In this document: positions 1 through 5,136 of the stretch, one piece after another
Position numbering within the stretch: position 1 is the first letter of the stretch
Layout: every line of letters begins with the position of its first letter
Source of the DNA: Candidatus Omnitrophota bacterium
Lineage (GTDB): Bacteria > Omnitrophota > Gorgyraeia > Zapsychrales > Zapsychraceae
NCBI GenBank assembly: GCA_016217585.1
Contig: JACRHQ010000077.1
Location: forward strand, 1 to 6,085
Length of the DNA: 6,085 bases
Reading direction: 5' to 3'
Program-made: the position numbers and the translations under genes
Notes under the pieces: generated by a model
Seen by the model: only the letters and a program-made list of their open reading frames with translations
Databases searched by the model: none
What the model was told of the DNA's origin: nothing

Positions 1-224
1 AACTGATGGGCGTAGCGGTCGACCAGGTCGCGGATCATCTTTTGATACTTGGTGTGGTTTTTTCGTGCCTCACGTTTGAAAAATTCCAGGCTCGATTTCG
101 TCAAAGCCAACGTCACCTTGACGGTCGATTGAGGCATGGCCAGTTCATGAGGCGGCGGAAGAAAATCATCAACGCGCTTTAATTCCCCGACGGGTTGGTC
201 AGGATCAACCATTTCCTTTTTCAT
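1..224 (-). CDS. brnA: BrnA/CopG-type ribbon-helix-helix antitoxin (3' end cut by window edge)
   Basis: Likely the antitoxin of the BrnT toxin encoded just upstream: it would bind and neutralise the toxin and repress the shared promoter. I translated it directly from the minus strand. It begins MKKEMVDPDQPVGELKRVDD and 74 codons are visible with no stop before the edge. Residues 33-72 form a ribbon-helix-helix region: a beta strand (TVKVTLALT), then helices containing SLEFFKREARKNHTKYQKM and IRDLVDRYA. This pattern is typical of CopG-like antitoxins paired with BrnT. The ATG at 224 overlaps the last 20 bp of brnT, and a GGGGAG Shine-Dalgarno sequence at 233-238, inside brnT, sits 8 nt upstream and supports this start. 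Overlap and gene order (toxin first) fit a BrnTA operon. The family usually runs 80-100 residues, so probably only a few residues are missing. Family call is firm; BrnA as opposed to a generic CopG antitoxin rests mainly on the partner. Confidence 0.85.
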   Translation of the reverse strand, partial: MKKEMVDPDQPVGELKRVDDFLPPPHELAMPQSTVKVTLALTKSSLEFFKREARKNHTKYQKMIRDLVDRYAHQ

Positions 225-492
225 AGTAACCACTCCCCTTTCTCCAATAACCCGCTCCTATAATCCGGATTTTACCCTCCCTATAGATAAAACGAACGGT
301 GAGAATTCTGCCATCAACTTTCCCGATGCAAAACATCCTTTCCTCCTGCGCGCTATGCTTGCTGTCGACATAAATCTTCCTTTTCGGATCCCAAAAAACT
401 TTAGCCGCCGTCGTGAAATCGACGCCGTGCTTATGGATATTGAGCCGTTCTTTTTGAGGATCCCAGATGAAATCACTGCGACGCTGAATCAT
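205..492 (-). CDS. brnT: BrnT-family type II toxin (predicted ribonuclease)
   Basis: Predicted toxin of a BrnT/BrnA module; BrnT proteins are RelE-like ribonucleases that cut RNA and stop growth when the antitoxin is lost. The 95-residue length fits. The N-terminal signature FIWDPQKERLNIHKHGVDF (residues 8-26) matches the BrnT pattern F-x-W-D-x-x-K-x-x-x-N-x-x-K-H-G-V-x-F. It is followed by the usual VFWDP and by HSAQEERMFCIGKVDGRILTV. The C-terminus is IRIIGAGYWRKG rather than the common ISARRAT-type ending; I recall a BrnT subgroup with this GAGYWRKG ending. The ATG at 492 lies about 10 nt behind a GAGGGG Shine-Dalgarno sequence and about 30 nt behind the -10 box. The stop overlaps the brnA start by 20 bp. 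Activity is not proven: residues replacing the usual C-terminal Arg/Glu could alter catalysis. Confidence 0.86.
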   Translation of the reverse strand: MIQRRSDFIWDPQKERLNIHKHGVDFTTAAKVFWDPKRKIYVDSKHSAQEERMFCIGKVDGRILTVRFIYREGKIRIIGAGYWRKGSGYYEKGNG

Positions 493-521
493 TGGCTGCC
501 AGCCCCTCGCCTCTTACGACA

Positions 522-550
522 AGCATAATAAACGGACGAGATAATGTCAA
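522..550 (-). promoter_or_regulatory. Sigma70-type promoter of brnTA
   Basis: Read on the minus strand, a perfect -35 box TTGACA (545-550) is followed after exactly 17 bp by TATGCT (522-527), a 4/6 match to the -10 consensus. Transcription would begin near 515, giving a leader of about 23 nt before the brnT ATG at 492. Sequence support is good; activity is inferred. Confidence 0.7.
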
Positions 551-600
551 TATTATAATACATATCTATATATGGTCTATTGTATTGCGATTTCCGCAAT
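551..600. promoter_or_regulatory. Candidate operator region upstream of the brnTA promoter
   Basis: An AT-rich stretch abuts the -35 box and holds three symmetric elements. TATTATAATA (551-560) is a perfect 10-bp palindrome. AATACA (557-562) faces TGTATT (581-586) across 18 bp. ATTGCG (584-589) faces CGCAAT (595-600) across 5 bp. Ribbon-helix-helix antitoxins such as BrnA usually repress their own operon by binding short palindromes near the promoter, so this is the likeliest operator. The protein-site link is inference, and the elements are short enough that some could be chance in AT-rich DNA. Confidence 0.4.
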
Positions 601-637
601 ACCTCAGAGCTTCTGCCCTCTCCCGGAGTGGCCGGGC

Positions 638-904
638 TTAAAACAAATCGGAGTGAGTGCCGGTCCGGATGAAATATATGCCGTCTCCTTCGACTTTGTA
701 GATCAAAAGCCAGTCCGGCCCGGCATGACATTCCCTGTTACCCTTGTAATCGCCCTGAAGTGGATGATCTTTGTTTGCGGCGGGAAGCGGTTCTTCTTTG
801 ACCAATGCCCGGATGATATCGTCCAGGATGTCAATATCTTTATGGCGCTTTTGCTGAAGCTTGTAATCCCGTTTGAATTGGGTGGTGTAAAACGGTTTCA
901 ACAT
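638..904 (-). CDS. yafQ: YafQ-family mRNA interferase toxin (RelE superfamily)
   Basis: Toxin of a DinJ/YafQ module; YafQ cleaves mRNA on the ribosome and blocks translation. The 88 residues cover the whole family length (about 90). It begins MLKPFYTTQFKRDYKLQQKR and carries the family core DHPLQGDYKGNRECH and PDWLLIYK, ending RTGTHSDLF. Catalytic positions known from E. coli YafQ all appear conserved with a constant offset of three: His47, His60, Asp64, Trp65, His84 and Phe88, so the toxin looks active. The ATG lies 4 nt after the stop of the antitoxin gene; no good Shine-Dalgarno sequence is near, which suggests translational coupling. A 5-bp GC hairpin (622-636) follows the stop but lacks a U-run. 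Confidence 0.95.
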   Translation of the reverse strand: MLKPFYTTQFKRDYKLQQKRHKDIDILDDIIRALVKEEPLPAANKDHPLQGDYKGNRECHAGPDWLLIYKVEGDGIYFIRTGTHSDLF

Positions 905-908
905 GCCG

Positions 909-1169
909 TCACTTTTTCAAGTCCTTGAGCATGTCTTGCGCGTTATCAAAGCCGCGCAAACCGTTCTTTCCCTCAACATCACGCATGGCGCGCAGGGTCC
1001 GCGCGTTCGGAATTCTTAAATCAAACGGCAGACCGTTTTCAAGTTCGACGCGGTGGTAAAAAATATTGATGGCCTCGGAAGCGGTCAGCCCCAGCACCTC
1101 AAAGATCCTTTCAACCTTGCTCTTTAACTTCGGCTCGGTACGGGCCCGGATCATGGCTGTTTTACTCAT
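909..1169 (-). CDS. dinJ: DinJ/RelB-family antitoxin
   Basis: Antitoxin of the YafQ toxin encoded 4 nt downstream. It would neutralise the toxin through its C-terminal part and autoregulate through an N-terminal ribbon-helix-helix DNA-binding domain. The 86-residue product begins MSKTAMIRARTEPKLKSKVE. Residues 4-55 show the DinJ/RelB signature: a short strand, a helix (KSKVERIFEVLGL), then TASEAINIFYHRVELENGLPFDLRIPN. The remaining C-terminal residues are charged and probably wrap the toxin. I start it at 1169 rather than the in-frame ATG at 1184, because GAGGGG lies 7 nt upstream of 1169 and the longer start would sit within that Shine-Dalgarno region. Confidence 0.92.
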   Translation of the reverse strand: MSKTAMIRARTEPKLKSKVERIFEVLGLTASEAINIFYHRVELENGLPFDLRIPNARTLRAMRDVEGKNGLRGFDNAQDMLKDLKK

Positions 1170-1207
1170 GTTATCACCCCTCATTCTCGGTCAAATCACC
1201 CGCTTCA

Positions 1208-1236
1208 AGTGTATCCCGTTCGTGGCACAATGTCAA
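1208..1236 (-). promoter_or_regulatory. Sigma70-type promoter of dinJ-yafQ
   Basis: On the minus strand, a perfect TTGACA (1231-1236) is separated by 17 bp from TACACT (1208-1213), a 4/6 match to the -10 consensus. Predicted start near 1201 leaves about 32 nt before the dinJ ATG at 1169, with GAGGGG in between. It lies in the 88-bp gap after bioDA, so the TA pair can be transcribed independently of the biotin operon. Confidence 0.7.
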
Positions 1237-1257
1237 ATTTTATTTCCGCCCCTGGAA

Positions 1258-3366
1258 TTAGAGGGACACAATACTTAATTCAGCCGATGAATTAAGTATT
1301 GTGTCCCTCTTTTTGATCACCATCTCAATCGCCCGATATGTGACGTCCAGCAAGCGCTCCAATTCCTCCATCGTCATCGACAACGGCGGCAGGAGGACGA
1401 TCACGTTGCCCAACGGCCTTAAGATCACGCCGTACTTGCGCACTTCCTGGCACACACGCACGCCGATTTTTTCCTGCCAGGGATACGGCTCTTTGGTTAC
1501 CCGGTCGCGCACCAGCTCGATGCCGGCCATAAATCCCCGCTGGCGGACGTCGCCGACGTGAAGAAGATTATAGAACGATTGAAGCTTCCGGCTCAAGAAC
1601 TTTATTTTGGGGGCGAGCCTCGCCAGAGTCTTTTCTTTCTCAAAGACTTCCAGGTTCGCCAAGGCCGCCGCGCAGGCCAGAGGGTTCCCCGTGTACGTGT
1701 GCCCGTGGAAGAATGTTTTTTGCTCTTTGTAATCGGCCACAAATCCGTCAAAAATTTTCCGCGTGGTCAGGGTGGCAGCCAGCGGCAGATACCCGGCCGT
1801 GATCCCTTTGGCCAGACACAGGATGTCCGGCGAAACCCCTTCGTGCTCACAGGCGAACATCTTTCCAGTTCGGCCGAATCCCGTGGCCACTTCATCGGCG
1901 ATAAAGATAACTTCATAGCGGCGGCACAACTCACGCATCCGCTTGAGAATTCCCTTCGGCCACATAATCATGCCCGCCGCGCCCTGGACGACCGGCTCGA
2001 CGACAAAAGCGGCAATCTGTCCGTGCCTTTTCTGAAGCATCGTCTCGAAACGGTCCAGACACTCAAAAGCGTAGTCCGGATATTCTTTGCCTTTGGGCGC
2101 GCGGTAACAGTCCGGGAAATCCACTTTGATCGTCTTGAAGATCAGATCCCGATAAACCTTATGAAAAAGCTCGATGCCGCCGACGCTGACACTGCCCAGC
2201 GTGTCGCCGTGATACGAATTGGCCAGGTGCGCGATCAGGCGCTTTTCTTTACGGCCGGCATTCTGCCAGTACTGATAAGCGATCTTGATCGCCGCCTCGA
2301 CCGCCGTGGAGCCGTTGTCCGAATAGAAAACTTTGGCGAGGCCCCGCGGCGCGATGGCGACCAGCTTCCGGGCCAATTCAATCGCCGGCGTATTGGATAA
2401 TCCAAGAAACGTCGAGTGTTCCAGCTTGTTAAGCTGCCCGCGCACGGCCGCGCTGATCCGCCGGTGCCCGTGTCCGTGAACATTAACCCACAGGCTCGAA
2501 ACGCCGTCGAGATACCGGTGGCCTTGCGTGTCGATCAGATAACTGCCCCGAGCGCGGTCGATGACCAGCGGCTCCTCCGTCAACCAGTCCTTCATCTGGG
2601 TAAACGGATGCCAGACATATTTCTTGTCCCACGCGACCAGTTGCTTTTGTCGCAAGGCTGGCACCCCGGCCCACGGTTCGAGAAGCCGCCTGATCCTGAT
2701 CGTCGGCGCGCACCGGCGCACAATATCCTGTGGCCGGAAACTTTTCAGCCAGGGGATCGTTCCCAGGACAGAGACATTACCCAACCGACGAATAACATCC
2801 GGATTGGTTTTCTCGGGCAATCCCAGAAGGGTTGCCCGAGGGGTGCCCTGCTTGCGCCGGGACGCTTCGCTGAATAATACGCCACGCACCGTAATGCCTT
2901 GATCCCTCGCCTGCCGGATGGTCAAAAGCGTGTGGTTGATGGTCCCCAGTCCCGACCGCGCGACGATCACAAGTTCCAGATCGAGGTCCCGCACCAGGTC
3001 CGCGACAAAATAATCGTCGAGCAGTGGAACCATCAGGCCGCCGGCCCCTTCGACCAGCAGAATATCATGCTTTTGTTTTAGCCGTTCGTAAGCCGTGAAG
3101 ATTTTCTTGACGTCGATTTTGTGTTTTGCTCTTTGGAAAGCCAGATGCGGAGAAAGCGGTGCGCGGGCGAAGCAGGGGTTGATCCCGGCCAGCGGATCGG
3201 AAAGCCGCAGGGACTTCTTTAAGAAAACGGCATCGTCGCCCCCGCATTGCACGGGCTTCATCACGCCGACGTTGTAACCTTGCTTTTGAAGAAGCGTCCC
3301 CAAAACCAGCGTCGCAATCGTCTTGCCGACGCCGGTGTCGGTGCCGGTAATAAATATACCTTTCAT
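1258..3366 (-). CDS. bioDA: Bifunctional dethiobiotin synthetase / 7,8-diaminononanoate aminotransferase (BioD-BioA fusion)
   Basis: A single uninterrupted frame of 702 residues carries two successive biotin enzymes, reversed relative to pathway order. Residues 1 to about 215 are BioD (ATP-dependent ring closure of DAPA to dethiobiotin): P-loop GTDTGVGKT (8-16), MKPVQ (36-40) and VEGAGG (105-110). A linker spans about 216-245. Residues 246 to about 686 are BioA, a PLP aminotransferase making DAPA from KAPA: HPFTQM (253-258), YSDNGS (348-353), SYHGDT (384-389), DEVATGFGRTG with Asp491, and the PLP lysine Lys520 in LAKGITAGYLP. FFHGHTYTGNP (552-562) and Arg650 in RPLGN follow. All expected catalytic features are present. 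HPFTQM and HGHTYTGN resemble the lysine-using B. subtilis BioA more than the E. coli type. The final 16 residues come from an inverted repeat. The start has only a weak GAGAT upstream, supplied by the 7-nt repeat array. Confidence 0.96.
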   Translation of the reverse strand: MKGIFITGTDTGVGKTIATLVLGTLLQKQGYNVGVMKPVQCGGDDAVFLKKSLRLSDPLAGINPCFARAPLSPHLAFQRAKHKIDVKKIFTAYERLKQKHDILLVEGAGGLMVPLLDDYFVADLVRDLDLELVIVARSGLGTINHTLLTIRQARDQGITVRGVLFSEASRRKQGTPRATLLGLPEKTNPDVIRRLGNVSVLGTIPWLKSFRPQDIVRRCAPTIRIRRLLEPWAGVPALRQKQLVAWDKKYVWHPFTQMKDWLTEEPLVIDRARGSYLIDTQGHRYLDGVSSLWVNVHGHGHRRISAAVRGQLNKLEHSTFLGLSNTPAIELARKLVAIAPRGLAKVFYSDNGSTAVEAAIKIAYQYWQNAGRKEKRLIAHLANSYHGDTLGSVSVGGIELFHKVYRDLIFKTIKVDFPDCYRAPKGKEYPDYAFECLDRFETMLQKRHGQIAAFVVEPVVQGAAGMIMWPKGILKRMRELCRRYEVIFIADEVATGFGRTGKMFACEHEGVSPDILCLAKGITAGYLPLAATLTTRKIFDGFVADYKEQKTFFHGHTYTGNPLACAAALANLEVFEKEKTLARLAPKIKFLSRKLQSFYNLLHVGDVRQRGFMAGIELVRDRVTKEPYPWQEKIGVRVCQEVRKYGVILRPLGNVIVLLPPLSMTMEELERLLDVTYRAIEMVIKKRDTILNSSAELSIVSL
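1260..1310. repeat. Perfect inverted repeat, 23-bp arms, at the 3' end of bioDA
   Basis: The arms at 1260-1282 and 1288-1310 are exact reverse complements around a 5-nt loop GCCGA. Read on the minus strand the element encodes the BioDA tail RDTILNSSAELSIVSL, and the stop codon TAA begins with its last base. The tail lies beyond the point where BioA proteins normally end, so the element probably inserted at the 3' end of the gene and supplied a new tail and stop. The plus-strand copy is followed by TTTTT (1310-1314), but no plus-strand gene needs a terminator there; the minus-strand side has no U-run. It looks like a REP-like or MITE-like palindrome. I have a vague memory of similar ACACAATACTTAATTC palindromes dispersed in uncultured bacterial genomes, not checked. 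Confidence 0.9.
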
Positions 3367-3369
3367 CGC

Positions 3370-3444
3370 GTATCTCGTATCTCGTATCTAGTATTTCGTT
3401 CGTCTTGGCGACGAGATACGAGCGACGAGATACTAGATACGAAC
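3370..3444. repeat. Palindromic array of 7-nt repeats between bioC and bioDA
   Basis: On the plus strand, units GTATCTC, GTATCTC, GTATCTA, GTATTTC and GTTCGTC run in tandem from 3370 to 3404. After a 5-nt centre (TTGGC) the order reverses: GAC, then GAGATAC, GAGCGAC, GAGATAC and TAGATAC (3413-3440). Positions 3382-3399 pair with 3425-3442 with one mismatch in 18, and TCGTC/GACGA (3400-3404/3410-3414) forms an inner hairpin. It fills almost the whole 85-bp gap and may act as an RNA structure in the operon transcript. The bioDA start is only 3-4 nt away, so the array could affect its translation. Function unknown. Confidence 0.9.
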
Positions 3445-3451
3445 TTCTTTC

Positions 3452-4237
3452 TTACTTTGTTGCTTCCACCCAAATCACCTCAAACGTCGCGCCGACGCCC
3501 CACCGATCGCCAAAGGTCCGGCTGTAATACGCGTCGGCCCGGGTGAGCCAGTCCCGGCCGATAAACGTGTCGCCCACAAGCGCGTTGGCGCCGATGTCCT
3601 TGACCCATTGAAGAAGGGCCATCATGTCCGGGAAATGCGTGCGGATCGTTTCCTCCTCGACGCGGACATCCCGGAATCCCGCCTTGTCAAGCGCCGCGGC
3701 GACCTCCTCTTTACCGGCAAGCTGCGGCAGGGCACTGCCCCCTTTGGCCGCCTCGCGCGTTTTTTCCAACGCTTCAAACAATTCCCGGAACGTGCTGTAG
3801 CCGAACATGGTCAGAAGCATCTTTCCGTCTTCTTTAAGGATCGCGTGGCAATTGGCGAAAGCCTCGGAGAGATCGTCGACCCATTGGTACGCGAGGTTCG
3901 ACGCGACCAGTTCAAAGGTGTTTTCCTTAAAAGGCATCCGGCGGGCGTCGGCCTGAAGGATCGCGCAATCTTTCTCCCGCATTCCGGCCACATCGACCAT
4001 CCCCGCGGCAAAATCGATGCCCACCACACGCGCGTCGGGGAAATGATTCTTCAACCGGCCGGTGAACCATCCAGCTCCTGTGCCGACGTCCAGGATCGGA
4101 CCACCGCCCCCGTGCGCCGCCGCTTTCGCGAGGAGCTCGCGGCCGATCTCCTTGTGCAGGCCGGTCAGGACGTCGTACTGCAGCGCCGCGCCGGAAAACG
4201 CCCGCCGGATTTTGTCATCGATCAATTTCAGGGCCAT
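3452..4237 (-). CDS. bioC: Malonyl-ACP O-methyltransferase BioC
   Basis: A cytoplasmic SAM-dependent methyltransferase that methylates the free carboxyl of malonyl-ACP, letting fatty acid synthesis build a pimeloyl chain. The 261-residue product matches BioC length (E. coli 251). The family N-terminus is present (IRRAFSGAALQYD, residues 10-22). The SAM-binding motif I is ILDVGTGAGWFTGRL (48-62), followed by GIDFAAGMV (73-81), QADARRMPF (95-103) and SNLAYQWVDD (113-122). The C-terminal BioC-specific parts LLQWVKDIGAN (208-218), YYSRTF (237-242) and FEVIWVEA are also present. The frame stays open upstream to 4321, but that stretch lies inside the hydrolase gene and resembles no BioC, so I use the ATG at 4237, 2 nt after the bioH stop. 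No clear Shine-Dalgarno sequence is visible, so translation is probably coupled. Confidence 0.94.
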   Translation of the reverse strand: MALKLIDDKIRRAFSGAALQYDVLTGLHKEIGRELLAKAAAHGGGGPILDVGTGAGWFTGRLKNHFPDARVVGIDFAAGMVDVAGMREKDCAILQADARRMPFKENTFELVASNLAYQWVDDLSEAFANCHAILKEDGKMLLTMFGYSTFRELFEALEKTREAAKGGSALPQLAGKEEVAAALDKAGFRDVRVEEETIRTHFPDMMALLQWVKDIGANALVGDTFIGRDWLTRADAYYSRTFGDRWGVGATFEVIWVEATK

Positions 4238-4239
4238 GG

Positions 4240-5049
4240 CTACAACGTGGACTTCTTGAGGAACTCCTCCACCACCTGGTTGAATTCGTGAGGTTTGCTT
4301 AAAAAAGGGAAATGCCCGCACTGCTCAAAAAAATCAAACCGTGATCCGGGACACGATTTCCTCAAGAACTCAACCGTTTCTTTGGTGCAGATTTCATCGT
4401 CCCGGCCGTTGATAAACTGGACGGGGACATGCACGGCCTTGAGCACTTCGCGCAGGTCTTCCTGCTCCAGGATATCCAGATATTCGACCAGCGCCTGTTT
4501 CATCGGCACGCCGTCGGACTGGCGGAACTTCTGCAGCCACTTGAACCGCCGGCTCTGGCGTTCTTCCCGCGTAAAGAGCGACCGGAAGAACACGTTGACG
4601 ATGGACGGGTAATCGGTGTCCAGCTGCCCGCCGAGCTTGCGCATCTTCCCGACGTCCAGCCCGTGCGGGTAGTCGGCGGACCTGGAAAACTTGGGCATGG
4701 AACCGACAAAAACAAGACGCTTGACGCCGTTTGGAAATTTCTCGTAAAGCTTCAGGGCGACCAGCCCGCCCAGTGAACTTCCTATGACGCTGATATCATT
4801 AAATTGCAGCGCCTGCAGGATCGTCTTGAGGTCCCTGACCATACCCTCCAGCGCCATCTTCTTCCAGCCGCTCTTGCCGTGGCCGGGCAGGTCAATGGTC
4901 ATGACGCGGTAATATTGGGAAAAAAATTTGGACTGATGGCGCCAGATGCGTTTGTCCACACCCCAGCCGTGCAGGAACAACAGGTGCCCGCCTTTGCCTT
5001 CGATGTCGTAATGCCAGTCGATGTCGCTGTGCGCTTTGATGTGAGGCAT
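4240..5049 (-). CDS. bioH: BioH-type alpha/beta hydrolase (pimeloyl-ACP methyl ester esterase)
   Basis: Probably hydrolyses pimeloyl-ACP methyl ester, ending the chain elongation that BioC's methyl group allows. The 269-residue protein (BioH is about 256) has no signal peptide or membrane segment, so it should be cytoplasmic. Alpha/beta hydrolase features appear in order: oxyanion-hole region FLHGWG (25-30), DLPGHGKS (53-60), nucleophile elbow GSSLGG with Ser92, likely acid Asp218 in NGRDDEI, and His246 in CGHFPFLSKP. A cap region lies between about 120 and 190. Hydrolases of this fold are hard to assign by sequence alone; the position between bioF and bioC, 2 nt before bioC, is the main support for BioH. 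The ATG at 5049 has no Shine-Dalgarno sequence but is preceded by an AT-rich palindrome. Confidence 0.83.
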   Translation of the reverse strand: MPHIKAHSDIDWHYDIEGKGGHLLFLHGWGVDKRIWRHQSKFFSQYYRVMTIDLPGHGKSGWKKMALEGMVRDLKTILQALQFNDISVIGSSLGGLVALKLYEKFPNGVKRLVFVGSMPKFSRSADYPHGLDVGKMRKLGGQLDTDYPSIVNVFFRSLFTREERQSRRFKWLQKFRQSDGVPMKQALVEYLDILEQEDLREVLKAVHVPVQFINGRDDEICTKETVEFLRKSCPGSRFDFFEQCGHFPFLSKPHEFNQVVEEFLKKSTL

Positions 5050-5053
5050 AATT

Positions 5054-5065
5054 ATTTTATAAAAT
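5054..5065. promoter_or_regulatory. AT-rich 12-bp palindrome just before the bioH start; possible -10 element
   Basis: ATTTTATAAAAT is a perfect palindrome 4 nt upstream of the bioH ATG. On the minus strand it contains TATAAA, whose 3' end is 6 nt from the ATG, the spacing expected for a leaderless transcript. No good -35 box lies upstream and there is no Shine-Dalgarno sequence. An internal promoter is possible but weakly supported. Confidence 0.25.
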
Positions 5066-5070
5066 GACCA

Positions 5071-5136
5071 CTCCGGGGATCCGATAATCCGGGTACCCGG
5101 ATCACCTAGTCGCGGATCACCGGATGTCCGGATAAC
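5071..5136. repeat. Degenerate 8-nt tandem array with 16-bp palindrome between bioF and bioH
   Basis: Read on the minus strand from 5136, the sequence divides into GTTATCCG, GACATCCG, GTGATCCG, a 7-nt CGACTAG, GTGATCCG, GGTACCCG, GATTATCG and GATCCCCG. This gives an 8-nt period with consensus near GTNATCCG. GTGATCCG occurs twice, 15 nt apart. ATCCGGGTACCCGGAT (5087-5102) is a perfect 16-bp palindrome. The array starts immediately after the bioF stop and fills most of the 87-bp gap. It has no U-run, so it is not a plain terminator. Function unknown; mRNA processing or stability is one possibility. Confidence 0.85.

Noticed and set aside
622..636. CCCGG-AGTGG-CCGGG hairpin after yafQ as a terminator
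   Set aside because: The stem is only 5 bp and is followed on the minus strand by purine-rich sequence with no U-run; it could be chance.
572..928. Plus-strand open frame of 118 codons
   Set aside because: Antisense to yafQ, which retains every catalytic residue of its family; the plus-strand product has no recognisable feature.
1260..1310. Palindrome as the Rho-independent terminator of the biotin operon
   Set aside because: On the minus strand the hairpin is followed by AATTCCAGG, with no U-run. The T-run is on the plus-strand side, where no gene needs termination.
1558..2400. Plus-strand open frame of 280 codons
   Set aside because: It lies wholly antisense to the BioA half of bioDA, whose conserved motifs explain the region. 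Its translation is Arg/Gln-rich with no recognisable motif, as expected for a shadow frame in high-GC DNA.
3370..3444. CRISPR array
   Set aside because: Units are 7 nt, adjacent, without spacers, and reverse orientation in the middle. No cas gene is present.
3608..4291. Plus-strand open frame of 227 codons
   Set aside because: Antisense to bioC, which has clear methyltransferase and BioC-specific motifs. No domain is visible in the plus-strand product.
4238..4321. Upstream extension of bioC to an ATG at 4321
   Set aside because: The extra 28 residues lie entirely inside bioH and resemble no BioC N-terminus; the family start fits the ATG at 4237.
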